This document shows positions 9,609-18,787 of a DNA stretch of 40,834 nucleotides, piece after piece. Numbering within the stretch: the first letter of the stretch is position 1; the number at the start of each line of letters is the position of its first letter. The stretch lies in contig JAFBAO010000068.1 in NCBI GenBank assembly GCA_019247715.1, forward strand, positions 1 through 40,834, read 5' to 3'. Position numbers and translations under genes: made by a program. Origin of the DNA: Caulobacteraceae bacterium. GTDB lineage: Bacteria > Pseudomonadota > Alphaproteobacteria > Caulobacterales > Caulobacteraceae. The notes under the pieces were generated by a model. That model worked only from the letters and a program-made list of their open reading frames with translations. It searched no databases and was not told where the DNA came from.

Positions 9609-10343
9609 TCACAGGACCGCCCCCAACTGTTCCAGAAGCGCGCGCGCGCCGGCGTAGTAGCCCAGCAGCGAAGCGGCGTCGCCGCCGGCTAGCCCGAGCC
9701 GGGCGCTGAGCGCGCGGACCGCCGCGAGGGGCGCGTCCGGGCTGTTGAACCCCTCGGCGCACCAGCTCGCCAGCCGGGCGCGGTCTTCCGCGGAAGCGTC
9801 GCGCCAGGCCTCCGCGAGCCTGGCGGGATCGACGTGATAGGCGGAGGTCAATTGGACGGCGGTCCAGACCTGCAGGACGCGCGCCTGCACCGATTGGCGG
9901 ACGATGCCGGCAGGGTCGGGGGCGTCGGCCGGCGCGCCGCATTGGCGGGCGAGGGCGATCCGCTGCTCCCGGGTGGAGGCGAGGCGCCGCAGGGCGCCGA
10001 CGACGGCCTCCATCGAGCGGGCGGAGGCGACCGCCTGACGGACGTCCTCTGGGACGGCGGCCCAGACGCAGTCGGCGACCCCGGCCGGGGCGTGGAGCGC
10101 CTGCTCGGGGGGCGCAGGCGCGGCGGGCGCGCCCTGCGCGGCTACTCTGGGCTGGTCCGCCGGCGCCGGCTCGGGCGCCGGCGGGGAGAGGGGGCTCGGG
10201 AAAGGCGCCGGGGCCGGGTCCCTAGACGACGGCGCCGCGTCCGGCCTGGCGGTGGCGATCGGCCCCTGACCGGCAAGAGCGTGGGTCGCGGCCAGTAGGA
10301 GGAGGGCCGCGGCGCCGGCGGCGAAGGCGCGCTCAGGCTTCAT
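9609..10343 (-). CDS. Secreted Pro/Ala-rich protein of unknown function
   Basis: 244-residue protein read from ATG 10343. Signal peptide MKPERAFAAGAAALLLLAATHALAG, then a Pro/Ala-rich low-complexity linker (about 26-85), then a helical C-terminal domain (about 90-240) with cysteines at CVWAAVP, QCGAP and WCAEGF. I do not recognise the domain. The frame stays open far beyond this ATG to 12968, but that stretch is antisense to two clear genes and is ignored. The gene converges on the Gly/Tyr-rich gene (4 bp apart) and is divergent from the acyl-CoA dehydrogenase gene. Likely periplasmic or surface associated. Confidence 0.75.
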   Translation of the reverse strand: MKPERAFAAGAAALLLLAATHALAGQGPIATARPDAAPSSRDPAPAPFPSPLSPPAPEPAPADQPRVAAQGAPAAPAPPEQALHAPAGVADCVWAAVPEDVRQAVASARSMEAVVGALRRLASTREQRIALARQCGAPADAPDPAGIVRQSVQARVLQVWTAVQLTSAYHVDPARLAEAWRDASAEDRARLASWCAEGFNSPDAPLAAVRALSARLGLAGGDAASLLGYYAGARALLEQLGAVL

Positions 10344-10454
10344 GTGCGCCCGATGTCGCGCGATCGCGTCCGGATTATGGCGCAAGCGAGCGGACGCGCG
10401 CGAAACGACATCCGTGTTATGGACGCGAGGATCCAGGACTACGCGGAGGTCTCG

Positions 10455-11690
10455 ATGCCGGCGCTGGCGATCGACTATCCGGACGAGGTGAGGGCGGCGG
10501 TCGAAGGGATCGAGGCCTTCCTGCGGCGGGAGGTGTTTCCGCGCCACGACAAGCACGGCGCCCTGCTCGACGATCCGCACCGCAGGGTGACCTCCGCCGG
10601 CGTGTTCATCCCCGAGGTTCGCAAGATCGTCGACGAGGTGCGCCTGGCCGCGGCGGAGGCGGGCTTCTACGCCATGTGCGCGCCCAAATCGATCGGCGGC
10701 GGGGGCATGGGCTGCCTCGCCTACTTCGCCGCCCACGAGCGCATCCACCACCTCTGCGGCGCCAAGGCCTGGCTCGGGCACCACGTGATCAGCCATTGGG
10801 CCAAGGGGCCGAGCCCAGTGATCGAGAAGCTGACGGCCGAGGCCAAGTCGCGCTTTTTGGCCAAGATCATGTCGGGCGAGCAGACCCTCTGCTTCGGTCT
10901 GTCCGAGCCGGGCGCCGGCTCCGACGCGGCGGCGATCAAGACCAGGGCCAGTCCGGAGGGCGAGGGCTGGCGGCTCGACGGCGCCAAAATCTGGACCACC
11001 AACGCCCCCTATGCGGACTTCATCATCGTTTTCGCGGTGACCGGGCCCGAGCGCGCGGCGGCGCGGCGGGGCGGCATCAGCACCTTCCTGGTTCCGGCCA
11101 AGGCCGAGGGCGTCAAGCTCGACCGCATCATCCGGATGTGGGGCAGCGCCGGCGGCGACGAGGCGGCCATTCACTTCGACCACGTGCGGCTCGAGCCCTA
11201 CATGCTGGTCGGCGAGCTGGGCGCAGGCTTCGCCACCGCCCTGCAGGGAGTCGACCTCGGCCGCATCTACAACAGCGCGCGCAGCGTGGGGATGGGGCGC
11301 TGGGCGCTGGAGATGGCGTTCGCCTATGCGAAGGCCCGCGAGGCCTTCGGCCATCCGATCTCCGAGTACCAGGGCGTCACCTTCCCGCTCGCCGACTCGG
11401 CGATGCAGGTGCACGCCGCCCATCTGATGAGCCTGAACGCTGCCCGCCTGAAGGACATGGGCCATCCCGCGGTGAAGGAGCTGTCGATGGCCAAGGCCTA
11501 CGCGGTGCAGGCCGGGGCGCTGGCTCTGGACCGGGCGATCCAGGCCCACGGCGCCATGGGCATGACCAACGAGCTCGGCCTCACCGAGGCCTACACGACG
11601 CTGCGCAAGGTCAACGTCGCCGACGGCAGCAACGAAATCTTGCGACGCACGATCGTGCGTCGGATGTTGGGCGGTGATCTCGATCTCTAA
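10455..11690 (+). CDS. Acyl-CoA dehydrogenase
   Basis: 411-residue FAD-dependent acyl-CoA dehydrogenase, introducing a C2-C3 double bond in an acyl-CoA thioester. The signature CFGLSEPGAGSD at 146-157, the C-terminal helices with REAFGHPISEYQGVTFPLAD and the AHGAMGMTNE loop are all present. The position of the catalytic Glu is Asp390 (VADGSNE), as in ACAD10/11-type and several bacterial members. The start at 10455 is chosen because GGAGG ends 5 bases upstream; the frame is open to 10344. The gene overlaps nothing and is followed after 15 bp by the HpaB-family gene, so the two form a likely operon. Substrate chain length cannot be inferred. Confidence 0.92.
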   Translation: MPALAIDYPDEVRAAVEGIEAFLRREVFPRHDKHGALLDDPHRRVTSAGVFIPEVRKIVDEVRLAAAEAGFYAMCAPKSIGGGGMGCLAYFAAHERIHHLCGAKAWLGHHVISHWAKGPSPVIEKLTAEAKSRFLAKIMSGEQTLCFGLSEPGAGSDAAAIKTRASPEGEGWRLDGAKIWTTNAPYADFIIVFAVTGPERAAARRGGISTFLVPAKAEGVKLDRIIRMWGSAGGDEAAIHFDHVRLEPYMLVGELGAGFATALQGVDLGRIYNSARSVGMGRWALEMAFAYAKAREAFGHPISEYQGVTFPLADSAMQVHAAHLMSLNAARLKDMGHPAVKELSMAKAYAVQAGALALDRAIQAHGAMGMTNELGLTEAYTTLRKVNVADGSNEILRRTIVRRMLGGDLDL

Positions 11691-11705
11691 GGGAACAGTC
11701 TGAGC

Positions 11706-13079
11706 ATGATGACCGGGGATGAGTACAAGGCGTCGCTGGGGGACGGCCGGGCGGTGTACTTCCGGGGCGAGCGGATCGCCGACATCGCCGCCCACCCGGT
11801 TTTCGCCTCGGTGATTCAAAGGGTGGCGGACGGCTACGACAAGCTGAAGGCGGCCGGTCCTGAGTCCGCCTATTTCGATCCGCCGCGCAACCAGGCCGCC
11901 CTGCGGCGCCTCGCCCGCGCCGAGATCGACCCGGTGGCCGGGCTCACTCACACCAGTCTCATGACCCTGATGACCGCCGCCGAGCGCATCGCCCATCGGC
12001 GTCCGCAGGCGAAGGACGCGGTGGCGGCCTATGTCCGCGAGGCCCGCGCGAAGGATTGGCGGATCGCCGAGTGCATCTCGGACTCCAAAGGCGACCGCAG
12101 CAAGCACCCAGGCGAGCAGCAGGATCCGGATCAGTACGTGCGGGTGGTGGAGCGGCGGGACGGCGGGGTCGTGATCCGGGGCGCGAAGCTCCACATCTCG
12201 GCCGCGGCCTTCTGCCATGAGCTGATGACCATTCCGACCAAGGCCATGCGCAACGGCGAGGAGGACTACGCCATCGCCTGCTGCGTGCCGGTGAACGCGA
12301 CCGGCGTCCACATCATCAACACCATGGCCGGCCCGCGCGCCGGCGACCTGCGCGACTCGCCGTTTTCGACCCGGCGTCAGATGCCGCAGGGGTTCGTCGT
12401 CTTCGACGACGTCTTCGTGCCGCGCGAGCGGATCTTTCTGGAGGGCGAGACCGATTGCGCGGCCTCCTTCGCCCATTCGCTCGGCCTCTGGACCCGCGCC
12501 TCCAATCTCGCGGACGCCTGCGACGAGGCGGACCTCGTCGTCGGCTTCGCCCAGCTGGTCGCCGAGGCCAACGGCCTCGAGAAGATCCCGCACATTCGCG
12601 ACAAGATCGGCGACCTCGTGGTCAGCGCGACCCTCACCCGGGCCTGCTTCGAGGCGGCCATCGCCAACAGCCGCATGGGCGAGAATGGGATGATGGTCCC
12701 CGACGAGCTGTTCACCAATGCGGGCAAGTACCAGTCCACCGCCGCCCACGCCTCGATGATGCAGATCCTTCAGGACATCTGCGGCGGCTCGCTGATCACC
12801 GCCCCCTCGATCGCCGACCTGGAGAGCGAGGCCGTAGGCCAGTTCGTCCGCAAGTACATGGGCACCAAGCAGCAGGTGGACGGCGCCTACCGCCTGAGGC
12901 TCCTCCAGGCGATCCGGGACCTCTCCGCCAGCGAATTCGGCGGCCAACGGGCGGTCTCCAAGCTGCATGGCGGCGGCGGCCTCTACGCCCAGCGGGTGGT
13001 GACCCGGGGACGCTACGACCTGGAGCGGGCCAAGCGGCTCGCCCTGGAGGCGGCGGGACTGGAGGCGCCGCCCGTCTGA
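11706..13079 (+). CDS. HpaB/AbfD-family flavoprotein
   Basis: 457-residue protein of the 4-hydroxyphenylacetate 3-hydroxylase (HpaB) / 4-hydroxybutyryl-CoA dehydratase (AbfD) family. Visible family traits are the N-terminal domain ending in LTHTSLMTLM, the DWRIAECISDSKGDRS segment, MPQGFVVFDDVFVPRERIF and the C-terminal helical bundle. The first cysteine is residue 123, so the N-terminal Fe-S cluster ligands of true AbfD (Cys99, Cys103) are absent. That leaves a flavin monooxygenase-like or a cluster-free lyase role open. No HpaC-type flavin reductase is nearby. The 15-bp spacing to the acyl-CoA dehydrogenase suggests that both act on one CoA-ester pathway, which I infer from context only. 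Confidence 0.88.
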   Translation: MMTGDEYKASLGDGRAVYFRGERIADIAAHPVFASVIQRVADGYDKLKAAGPESAYFDPPRNQAALRRLARAEIDPVAGLTHTSLMTLMTAAERIAHRRPQAKDAVAAYVREARAKDWRIAECISDSKGDRSKHPGEQQDPDQYVRVVERRDGGVVIRGAKLHISAAAFCHELMTIPTKAMRNGEEDYAIACCVPVNATGVHIINTMAGPRAGDLRDSPFSTRRQMPQGFVVFDDVFVPRERIFLEGETDCAASFAHSLGLWTRASNLADACDEADLVVGFAQLVAEANGLEKIPHIRDKIGDLVVSATLTRACFEAAIANSRMGENGMMVPDELFTNAGKYQSTAAHASMMQILQDICGGSLITAPSIADLESEAVGQFVRKYMGTKQQVDGAYRLRLLQAIRDLSASEFGGQRAVSKLHGGGGLYAQRVVTRGRYDLERAKRLALEAAGLEAPPV

Positions 13080-13226
13080 CCGGCCGCTATGAAGGGGGCC
13101 AGCGCTCCCCCGGCGGCGGGAACGCAGAGATATTTCCAGAAGGTGGATGCGGCTGTCTCACTGCCGCCATGGCCGTCGCCTATCCATGCCGCGCGCCTGG
13201 ACGACGGCGATCCATCGGGGGTCAGC

Positions 13227-13454
13227 ATGGAAACCTATCGAGTCGGCGTGTTCGCCACCGAATACGGTTGGCGTCTGGCGGGCCCCGACGCGGCCGCGGA
13301 GTATCCCTCCCAGTCCCTGGCGGTGAAGGCGGCCTATCGGCTCGCGCACCTGGCGCGGTGGCGCGGGGCGGAGGTGCAGATCCTCGTCCAGCATCGCCCG
13401 GGCGAGGCGCTGGTCGAGGCCCCGTGGGGTCCCCCGCCGGCCATCGACGACTGA
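13227..13454 (+). CDS. Small DUF2188-like protein
   Basis: 75-residue protein starting at ATG 13227, preceded by GGGGG. The sequence runs ...YRVGVFATEYGWRLAGPDAA, then SLAVKAAYRLAHLARWRGAEVQILVQHRPG and a final Gly/Pro-rich tail. The pattern of a strand, a GW turn, a helix and a strand resembles DUF2188-type small proteins, a family of unknown function, though the match is from memory only. The frame is open 46 codons upstream to 13089, but those residues look non-coding. It lies between the HpaB-family gene and the Coq4 gene in the same direction. Confidence 0.6.
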   Translation: METYRVGVFATEYGWRLAGPDAAAEYPSQSLAVKAAYRLAHLARWRGAEVQILVQHRPGEALVEAPWGPPPAIDD

Positions 13455-13524
13455 GCGGCCCGCCGCCGTCTTGAACGCCAGCGTTTGCGGGTACATCTCT
13501 GTCGGCCTCGTCCAGGAGGTCGGA

Positions 13525-14298
13525 TTGACTGTCGACGCCCCACCGGCCAGCCGGCGCGCCCGCCCCGGCCCGCTGGCGCGCCGGCCGCGGAACTGGCGGC
13601 GGGCGCTCGGCGCGCTGCGGCGCCTGCTCGCCGACAAGGACGACACGGCCCAGGTGTTCGAGATCATGCGCGCGCTGAGCGGCTCGGCGCCCCAGAGGTC
13701 GTATCTGCGGTTGATTGGTACGGTCGAGGGCGGGCGGATCGCCTACGAGCGGGTCGAGCTTGCCGGGCGGCTGATGGACCGGGCGTGGCTCGCGCGCTTC
13801 GCGCCAGGCAGCGTCGGCGCCGCCTACGCCGCCTTCACCGCCCGCGAGAACCTCTCGGCCCAGGGCCTGGCGCTGGAGAGCCAGCGGGGCCTTCCGGAGG
13901 CGGAGATCGAACTCAGGCATCCCATCGCCTGGTACGGCCGGCGCCTGCGCGACATCCACGATATCTGGCACGTGCTCACGGGCTACGGGCGCGACGCCCT
14001 AGGCGAGCTTTGCCTGGTCGCCTTTTCCTATCCCCAGAACCGCAGCCTCGGCTGGGCGCTGATCGCCGTGGGCGGCTATCTGAGGGCGCGCGGGGCGGCC
14101 GCGCGCCCCTATCGGCGGGCGATCCGCGAAGCCTGGAGGCGGGGCAGGGCGGCCGCCTGGCTGCCCGGCGAAGATTATGATCGGCTGCTGGCCGAGCCCC
14201 TGGAGGCCGCGCGGCGCCGGCTCGGCCTTGCCCTCCCGACCGCCTACGCCGCCGTCCCGCCGGAGGCGCGCAATCCTGCCCTCGGCAAGCTTGCCTGA
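13525..14298 (+). CDS. Coq4 family protein (ubiquinone biosynthesis)
   Basis: 257-residue Coq4 homologue. Coq4 is a zinc protein that organises ubiquinone synthesis in mitochondria and alphaproteobacteria. The hallmark HDxxHx11E is intact: His145, Asp146, His149 and Glu161 (HDIWHVLTGYGRDALGE). The start is a TTG at 13525 with AGGAGG at 13514-13519, 5 bases before it; an earlier TTG at 13471 has no such site. The N-terminal 35 residues are Arg/Pro-rich and atypical of the family. The last 55 bp overlap the convergent GlxA-type gene. No ubi gene is adjacent. Assignment is secure; the precise role in this bacterium is inferred. Confidence 0.92.
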   Translation: MTVDAPPASRRARPGPLARRPRNWRRALGALRRLLADKDDTAQVFEIMRALSGSAPQRSYLRLIGTVEGGRIAYERVELAGRLMDRAWLARFAPGSVGAAYAAFTARENLSAQGLALESQRGLPEAEIELRHPIAWYGRRLRDIHDIWHVLTGYGRDALGELCLVAFSYPQNRSLGWALIAVGGYLRARGAAARPYRRAIREAWRRGRAAAWLPGEDYDRLLAEPLEAARRRLGLALPTAYAAVPPEARNPALGKLA

Positions 14299-15242
14299 GC
14301 CTGCCCGGCCGCCCGCCGCAACGCCTGAGGCGGCTGGCCGAAAGTCCGCACGAAGGCCCGGCGCATCCGCTCGGCGTCGCCGAAGCCCACCCGCACGGCG
14401 ATCGCCTCGATCGGCTCGATCCCGCCTTCCAGGCGCTCGCGGGCGGCCTCGACCCTGAGGCGCTCGACCGCCTTGGCCGGGGTGACGCCGGTCTCGGCCG
14501 CGAAGGCGCGGGCGAAGTGGCGCGGGCTCATGGCCGCCTTGTCCGCCAGCTGCTCCACGTCCAGCGGCTCCTCGAGGTGGTCGCGCGCCCAGCTCACCAG
14601 CGGCCCGAACCGGGCGTCCGGGCGATCGAGCTCCAGGAGAGCGGAGAACTGCGACTGGCCCCCGGGCCGCCGGTGATAGACCACCATCTGCTGGGCGACC
14701 CGCCGGGCGAGGTCGTCGCCGAGATCCTCGCCGATCATGGCCAGGGCGAGGTCGACGCCGGCGCTGATCCCGGCCGAGGTCCAGACCGGCCCGTCCTTTA
14801 CGAAGATCCGGTCGGCTTCCAGCCGCGCCGACGGGAACCGGCGCGTAAACTCGACGCTCCGCGCCCAGTGGGTCGTGGCGCGCCGCCCGTCCAGCAGGCC
14901 GGTGGCGGCCAGCAGGAAGGCGCCCGAGCAGACGCTGGCGACGCGCCGGGCGCGGCCGGCGGCGGCGGTGAGGAAGGCGAGGTTGCGGGAGTCCGCGGCG
15001 GCGGCCCCGACTCCGGCGCCGCCGGCCGCCATCAGGGTGTCGAATCGAACCTCCGGGTCGAGCGCCGAGGCCGCCATCGCCACCCCGGACGAGCTTCGCA
15101 CCAGACCCGCCTGCGCGGCCAGGATCTCGAGGGCGTAGGCGCCGGGCGCGAAGCGGCTGGCGATCTCGAAGGCGGCGATCGGTCCGGCCGCGTCGAGAAT
15201 CTGGAAGTCGGGGAAGATCAGCAGTCCGACCAGTCGCGCCAT
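14244..15242 (-). CDS. GlxA-type AraC regulator with DJ-1/PfpI domain
   Basis: 332-residue regulator: N-terminal DJ-1/PfpI-like ligand domain (about 1-175, with the ASVCSGAFLLAATGLL nucleophile-elbow segment) and C-terminal AraC helix-turn-helix pair (about 215-310, ending in GFGDAERMRRAFVRTFGQPP). This is the GlxA architecture, in which the PfpI-like part is thought to sense a small molecule. The start is ATG 15242; 17 further codons upstream are open but poor. It is divergent from the DJ-1/PfpI enzyme gene 80 bp away, and both likely share a control region. Its 3' end overlaps coq4 by 55 bp on the opposite strand. Its ligand is unknown. Confidence 0.92.
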   Translation of the reverse strand: MARLVGLLIFPDFQILDAAGPIAAFEIASRFAPGAYALEILAAQAGLVRSSSGVAMAASALDPEVRFDTLMAAGGAGVGAAAADSRNLAFLTAAAGRARRVASVCSGAFLLAATGLLDGRRATTHWARSVEFTRRFPSARLEADRIFVKDGPVWTSAGISAGVDLALAMIGEDLGDDLARRVAQQMVVYHRRPGGQSQFSALLELDRPDARFGPLVSWARDHLEEPLDVEQLADKAAMSPRHFARAFAAETGVTPAKAVERLRVEAARERLEGGIEPIEAIAVRVGFGDAERMRRAFVRTFGQPPQALRRAAGQAQASLPRAGLRASGGTAA

Positions 15243-15322
15243 GGCATCAAACGAGGGAACTATGTCATTCCAGACGGAACCTAGCGGCGGCATGATGGGG
15301 CGTCAACTGATCGGAGGCGCTC

Positions 15323-16009
15323 ATGTCCGCCCAGACCTTTCGGATCGTCGAGGTCCTGTTCCCCGGCCTCACCCAGCTCGACTTCACCGGGCCGCACACC
15401 GTCTTCAGCCGCCTGCCCGGCGTGGAGACCATCGTCGACTCCGAACCGGGCGGCGCCATCGAGTCGGACGGTGGGCTGGTGTTCGCCGGGACGCAGGCGA
15501 TGGCCGAGATCGACCGCTGCGACCTGATCTTCTTCCCCGGCGGCCTGGCGGTCACCGAGGCGATCAACGATCCCGCGTTCATGGCTGAGGCCGCCCGGCT
15601 CGCCAGCGGCGCACGCTATCTGACCGCAGTCTGCACCGGCTCGCTGGTGCTGGGCGCGCTCGGCTTGCTCCGGGGTCGACGGGCGGGCTGCCACTGGGCC
15701 TGGATGGAGCTGCTGCCGCTCTTCGGCGCCGTCCCCGATCCGGCCCGGGTGGTCCGCGACGGGAACATCTTCACGGGCGGCGGCGTGACGGCGGGGATCG
15801 ACTTCGCCCTCACCATCGCCGCCGAGCTCGTCGGCGACGCCGCCGCCCAGGCCGTGCAGCTCACCCTCGAGTACGCGCCGCAGCCGCCGTTCGAGGCGGG
15901 CCGTCCTGAGACGGCGCCGGCCGAGGTGGTGGCCGAGGTCCGCCGCCGCCTCGCGCCGGCCGCCGCGCGCCGGGAGGCGCAGGCGCGGGCGGCGGCGGCG
16001 CGGCTGTAG
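15323..16009 (+). CDS. DJ-1/PfpI protein, isonitrile hydratase-like
   Basis: 228-residue DJ-1/PfpI protein. Nucleophile Cys104 lies in TAVCTGSLVLGALGLL, and Asp20 in QLDFTGP is 84 residues before it. This spacing and the total length equal Pseudomonas putida isonitrile hydratase InhA (228 residues, Asp17 and Cys101), which converts isonitriles to N-substituted formamides. The last 30 residues form an Arg/Ala-rich tail. An adjacent GlxA-type regulator on the other strand is a recurrent arrangement for such enzymes. Whether it acts on isonitriles here or is a related cysteine hydrolase or hydratase cannot be decided without a test. Confidence 0.85.
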   Translation: MSAQTFRIVEVLFPGLTQLDFTGPHTVFSRLPGVETIVDSEPGGAIESDGGLVFAGTQAMAEIDRCDLIFFPGGLAVTEAINDPAFMAEAARLASGARYLTAVCTGSLVLGALGLLRGRRAGCHWAWMELLPLFGAVPDPARVVRDGNIFTGGGVTAGIDFALTIAAELVGDAAAQAVQLTLEYAPQPPFEAGRPETAPAEVVAEVRRRLAPAAARREAQARAAAARL

Positions 16010-16200
16010 ATCGCGTTGAGATAGGATCGAACAATCCACCCCGTCAGCCCAGGCGAAGGGTACTGGACGGGCCGACGCCAAGCTGGGGTTCGTCTGAGAA
16101 CCGGAGGGTCGGCCCCGGATCAGGCCTTGCAGGCCGTCCGGGGTGACGATGGGGGGGGCGATTCAGCCCCACCTCAACCCGCCTAGACTTACTCTGAGGG

Positions 16201-17523
<1,323 letters not shown>

Positions 17524-17543
17524 CTAGCTATAAGCGCCCGCGC

Positions 17544-18299
17544 GTGCGCCGGCTGATCGACTTCGTCACCAACATGGACGCCCGGGCCTGGCGCTCGCTG
17601 GCGGTCTCGTTCGTGCTGTTCGGCGGGGTGGGGCTGATCTTCGTTCTCGGCGCGCCGGCCCTCGGGCTCGGGGACGCGACGGTGGTGAAGCGGTGGCTCG
17701 CCCTCGCCCATGGGCCCTGGGCCTTGCCGGCGGCGGTGGCGGCCTTCGCGGTCCTGGCCTTCCTGGGCGCTCCCCAGTTCGCCCTGATCGCCGCGGCCGT
17801 GGTGGTCTTCGGGCCCTGGACCGGCAGCCTCTACAGCTGGATCGGCACTCTGGCGTCCGCCCTGGTGGGCTTCTGGCTGGGGCGGCTGTTCGGGGCGCGG
17901 CTCATTCGCGACCTGCACAGCCAGGGCGTCGAGCGCTTCATGGCGCTGGTGGGCAAGAACGGCTTCATGGCCAGCCTGGTGGTGCGGCTGGTCCCGGCCG
18001 CCCCGTTCATCGTCGTCAACATGGCCGCCGGGGTCACCGCCATGCGCTGGCTGGACTTCCTCCTCGGCACGGGCCTCGGAATCATCCCGAAGATCCTGAT
18101 CACGGCCTTCGCCGGTCATTCGGCGGCGCGGGCCTTCGCCGGCGGCGGTCCGGGCGCCGTACTGCTCCTGGCCATGGCCGCGGCCATCTGGCTCGGGTCG
18201 GCGTTCATCGGCCGCCGGTGGCTCAGGGCGCAGGAGTCCGAGGCCGCGCACGAGACCGTGGCGGAGCAAGAGCCGCCGGAGAATTCGGGGCGACCGTGA
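17544..18299 (+). CDS. TVP38/TMEM64 family membrane protein (DedA fold)
   Basis: 251-residue integral membrane protein of the VTT (SNARE-associated Golgi, PF09335) domain. It shows five or six hydrophobic segments, the re-entrant-type loop FLGAPQFALIAAAVVVFGPWTGSLYSWIG and the conserved RLVPAAPFIVVNMAAGV segment. TVP38/DedA proteins are implicated in lipid scrambling and membrane homeostasis; the cargo here is unknown. The start is set at GTG 17544; ATG 17574 is an alternative and neither has a clear ribosome-binding site. The C-terminal tail is charged and cytosolic by prediction. Single gene, divergent from the aminotransferase. Confidence 0.88.
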   Translation: MRRLIDFVTNMDARAWRSLAVSFVLFGGVGLIFVLGAPALGLGDATVVKRWLALAHGPWALPAAVAAFAVLAFLGAPQFALIAAAVVVFGPWTGSLYSWIGTLASALVGFWLGRLFGARLIRDLHSQGVERFMALVGKNGFMASLVVRLVPAAPFIVVNMAAGVTAMRWLDFLLGTGLGIIPKILITAFAGHSAARAFAGGGPGAVLLLAMAAAIWLGSAFIGRRWLRAQESEAAHETVAEQEPPENSGRP

Positions 18300-18376
18300 C
18301 AGGCGATTCCAGTTGAGCAAGCCAATCGGGATGGTTAGCTTGTGTCGCCTCGTCGACATAAGCTTGGCTATCAACA

Positions 18377-18574
18377 ATGAGCCAGTCGCTCGCCGACCAA
18401 GCTGCTGAAGCCCTCAGGGAAGCGCTGGCCGAGACCCATCCAGGCGAGCGCGATCGCTTGATGGACCTGGCGCTTCGCCTTCGCCGCCTCGCCGCCGCCG
18501 AAGCCAGGGCTGGCCGAGCGACGCAGACCCCCCTGGATCCCCCTGCCGGCCCATCGGACCGGGCCGACGACTGA
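18377..18574 (+). CDS. Small hypothetical protein
   Basis: 65-residue acidic-basic helical protein with no signal peptide or membrane span. The first 45 residues (SLADQAAEALREALAETHPG, then DRLMDLALRLRRLAAAEARA) form amphipathic helices, then a Pro-rich tail. I do not recognise it. Support is moderate: a start preceded by AT-rich bases, no overlap with other genes, and typical coding composition. It lies between the TVP38-type gene and the leuA leader. Confidence 0.5.
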   Translation: MSQSLADQAAEALREALAETHPGERDRLMDLALRLRRLAAAEARAGRATQTPLDPPAGPSDRADD

Positions 18575-18604
18575 AGCTCGGGGGCGCGCCTCGGCGCAAG
18601 CGCC

Positions 18605-18633
18605 TTGCCGACGGCGCCGTCTGGCTGTAAACC
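18605..18633 (+). promoter_or_regulatory. Possible promoter for the leuA leader transcript
   Basis: TTGCCG at 18605-18610 and TAAACC at 18628-18633 are separated by 17 bp. The match to the -35 box is fair and to the -10 box weak. If used, transcription would begin near 18640-18641, at the leader ATG itself, giving a leaderless leader peptide as known for trpL in Sinorhizobium. The absence of a ribosome-binding site before 18641 agrees with this. Inference only. Confidence 0.3.
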
Positions 18634-18640
18634 GCATGCC

Positions 18641-18709
18641 ATGCGTCGTCGCCGCGACAGCCTGCTTCTTCTCGCGCTGGGGCTTAGCCGCCCCTGGGCG
18701 CTTAGCTAG
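18641..18709 (+). CDS. leuL: Leucine-rich leader peptide of leuA
   Basis: 22-codon reading frame 78 bp upstream of leuA, too short for usual gene callers. It begins MRRRRDSLLLLALGL and contains seven leucines, four of them consecutive at codons 8-11. Four of the seven are the CTT codon, which is uncommon in this GC-rich genome where CTG and CTC prevail; the other three are CTG, CTC and CTG. Stalling at leucine codons would report charged tRNA-Leu and so control leuA, the classic attenuation logic. Small mutually competing stems are visible (GGGGC/GCCCC at 18679-18694, TCAGG/CCTGA at 18735-18759, AGGGG/CCCCT at 18737-18764), but no T-run follows, so the terminator itself is not shown. Confidence 0.72.
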   Translation: MRRRRDSLLLLALGLSRPWALS

Positions 18710-18787
18710 GCGCGCGTTCTTCGCGGCCGGGCGCTCAGGGGATCCTTCCCGCCGCCTGACCCCTAAAGCCTTGCGAAGAGACCTTCC

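Noticed and set aside
9609..12968. Very long minus-strand frame of 1119 codons
   Set aside because: Only the last 244 codons (from ATG 10343) have a signal peptide and sensible composition. The rest is antisense to the acyl-CoA dehydrogenase and HpaB-family genes, with Gly/His/Arg-rich low-complexity translation typical of GC-rich antisense.
16010..16200. Possible terminator or small RNA in the convergent gap
   Set aside because: Only a 5-bp stem with no T-run is visible, so no feature is claimed.
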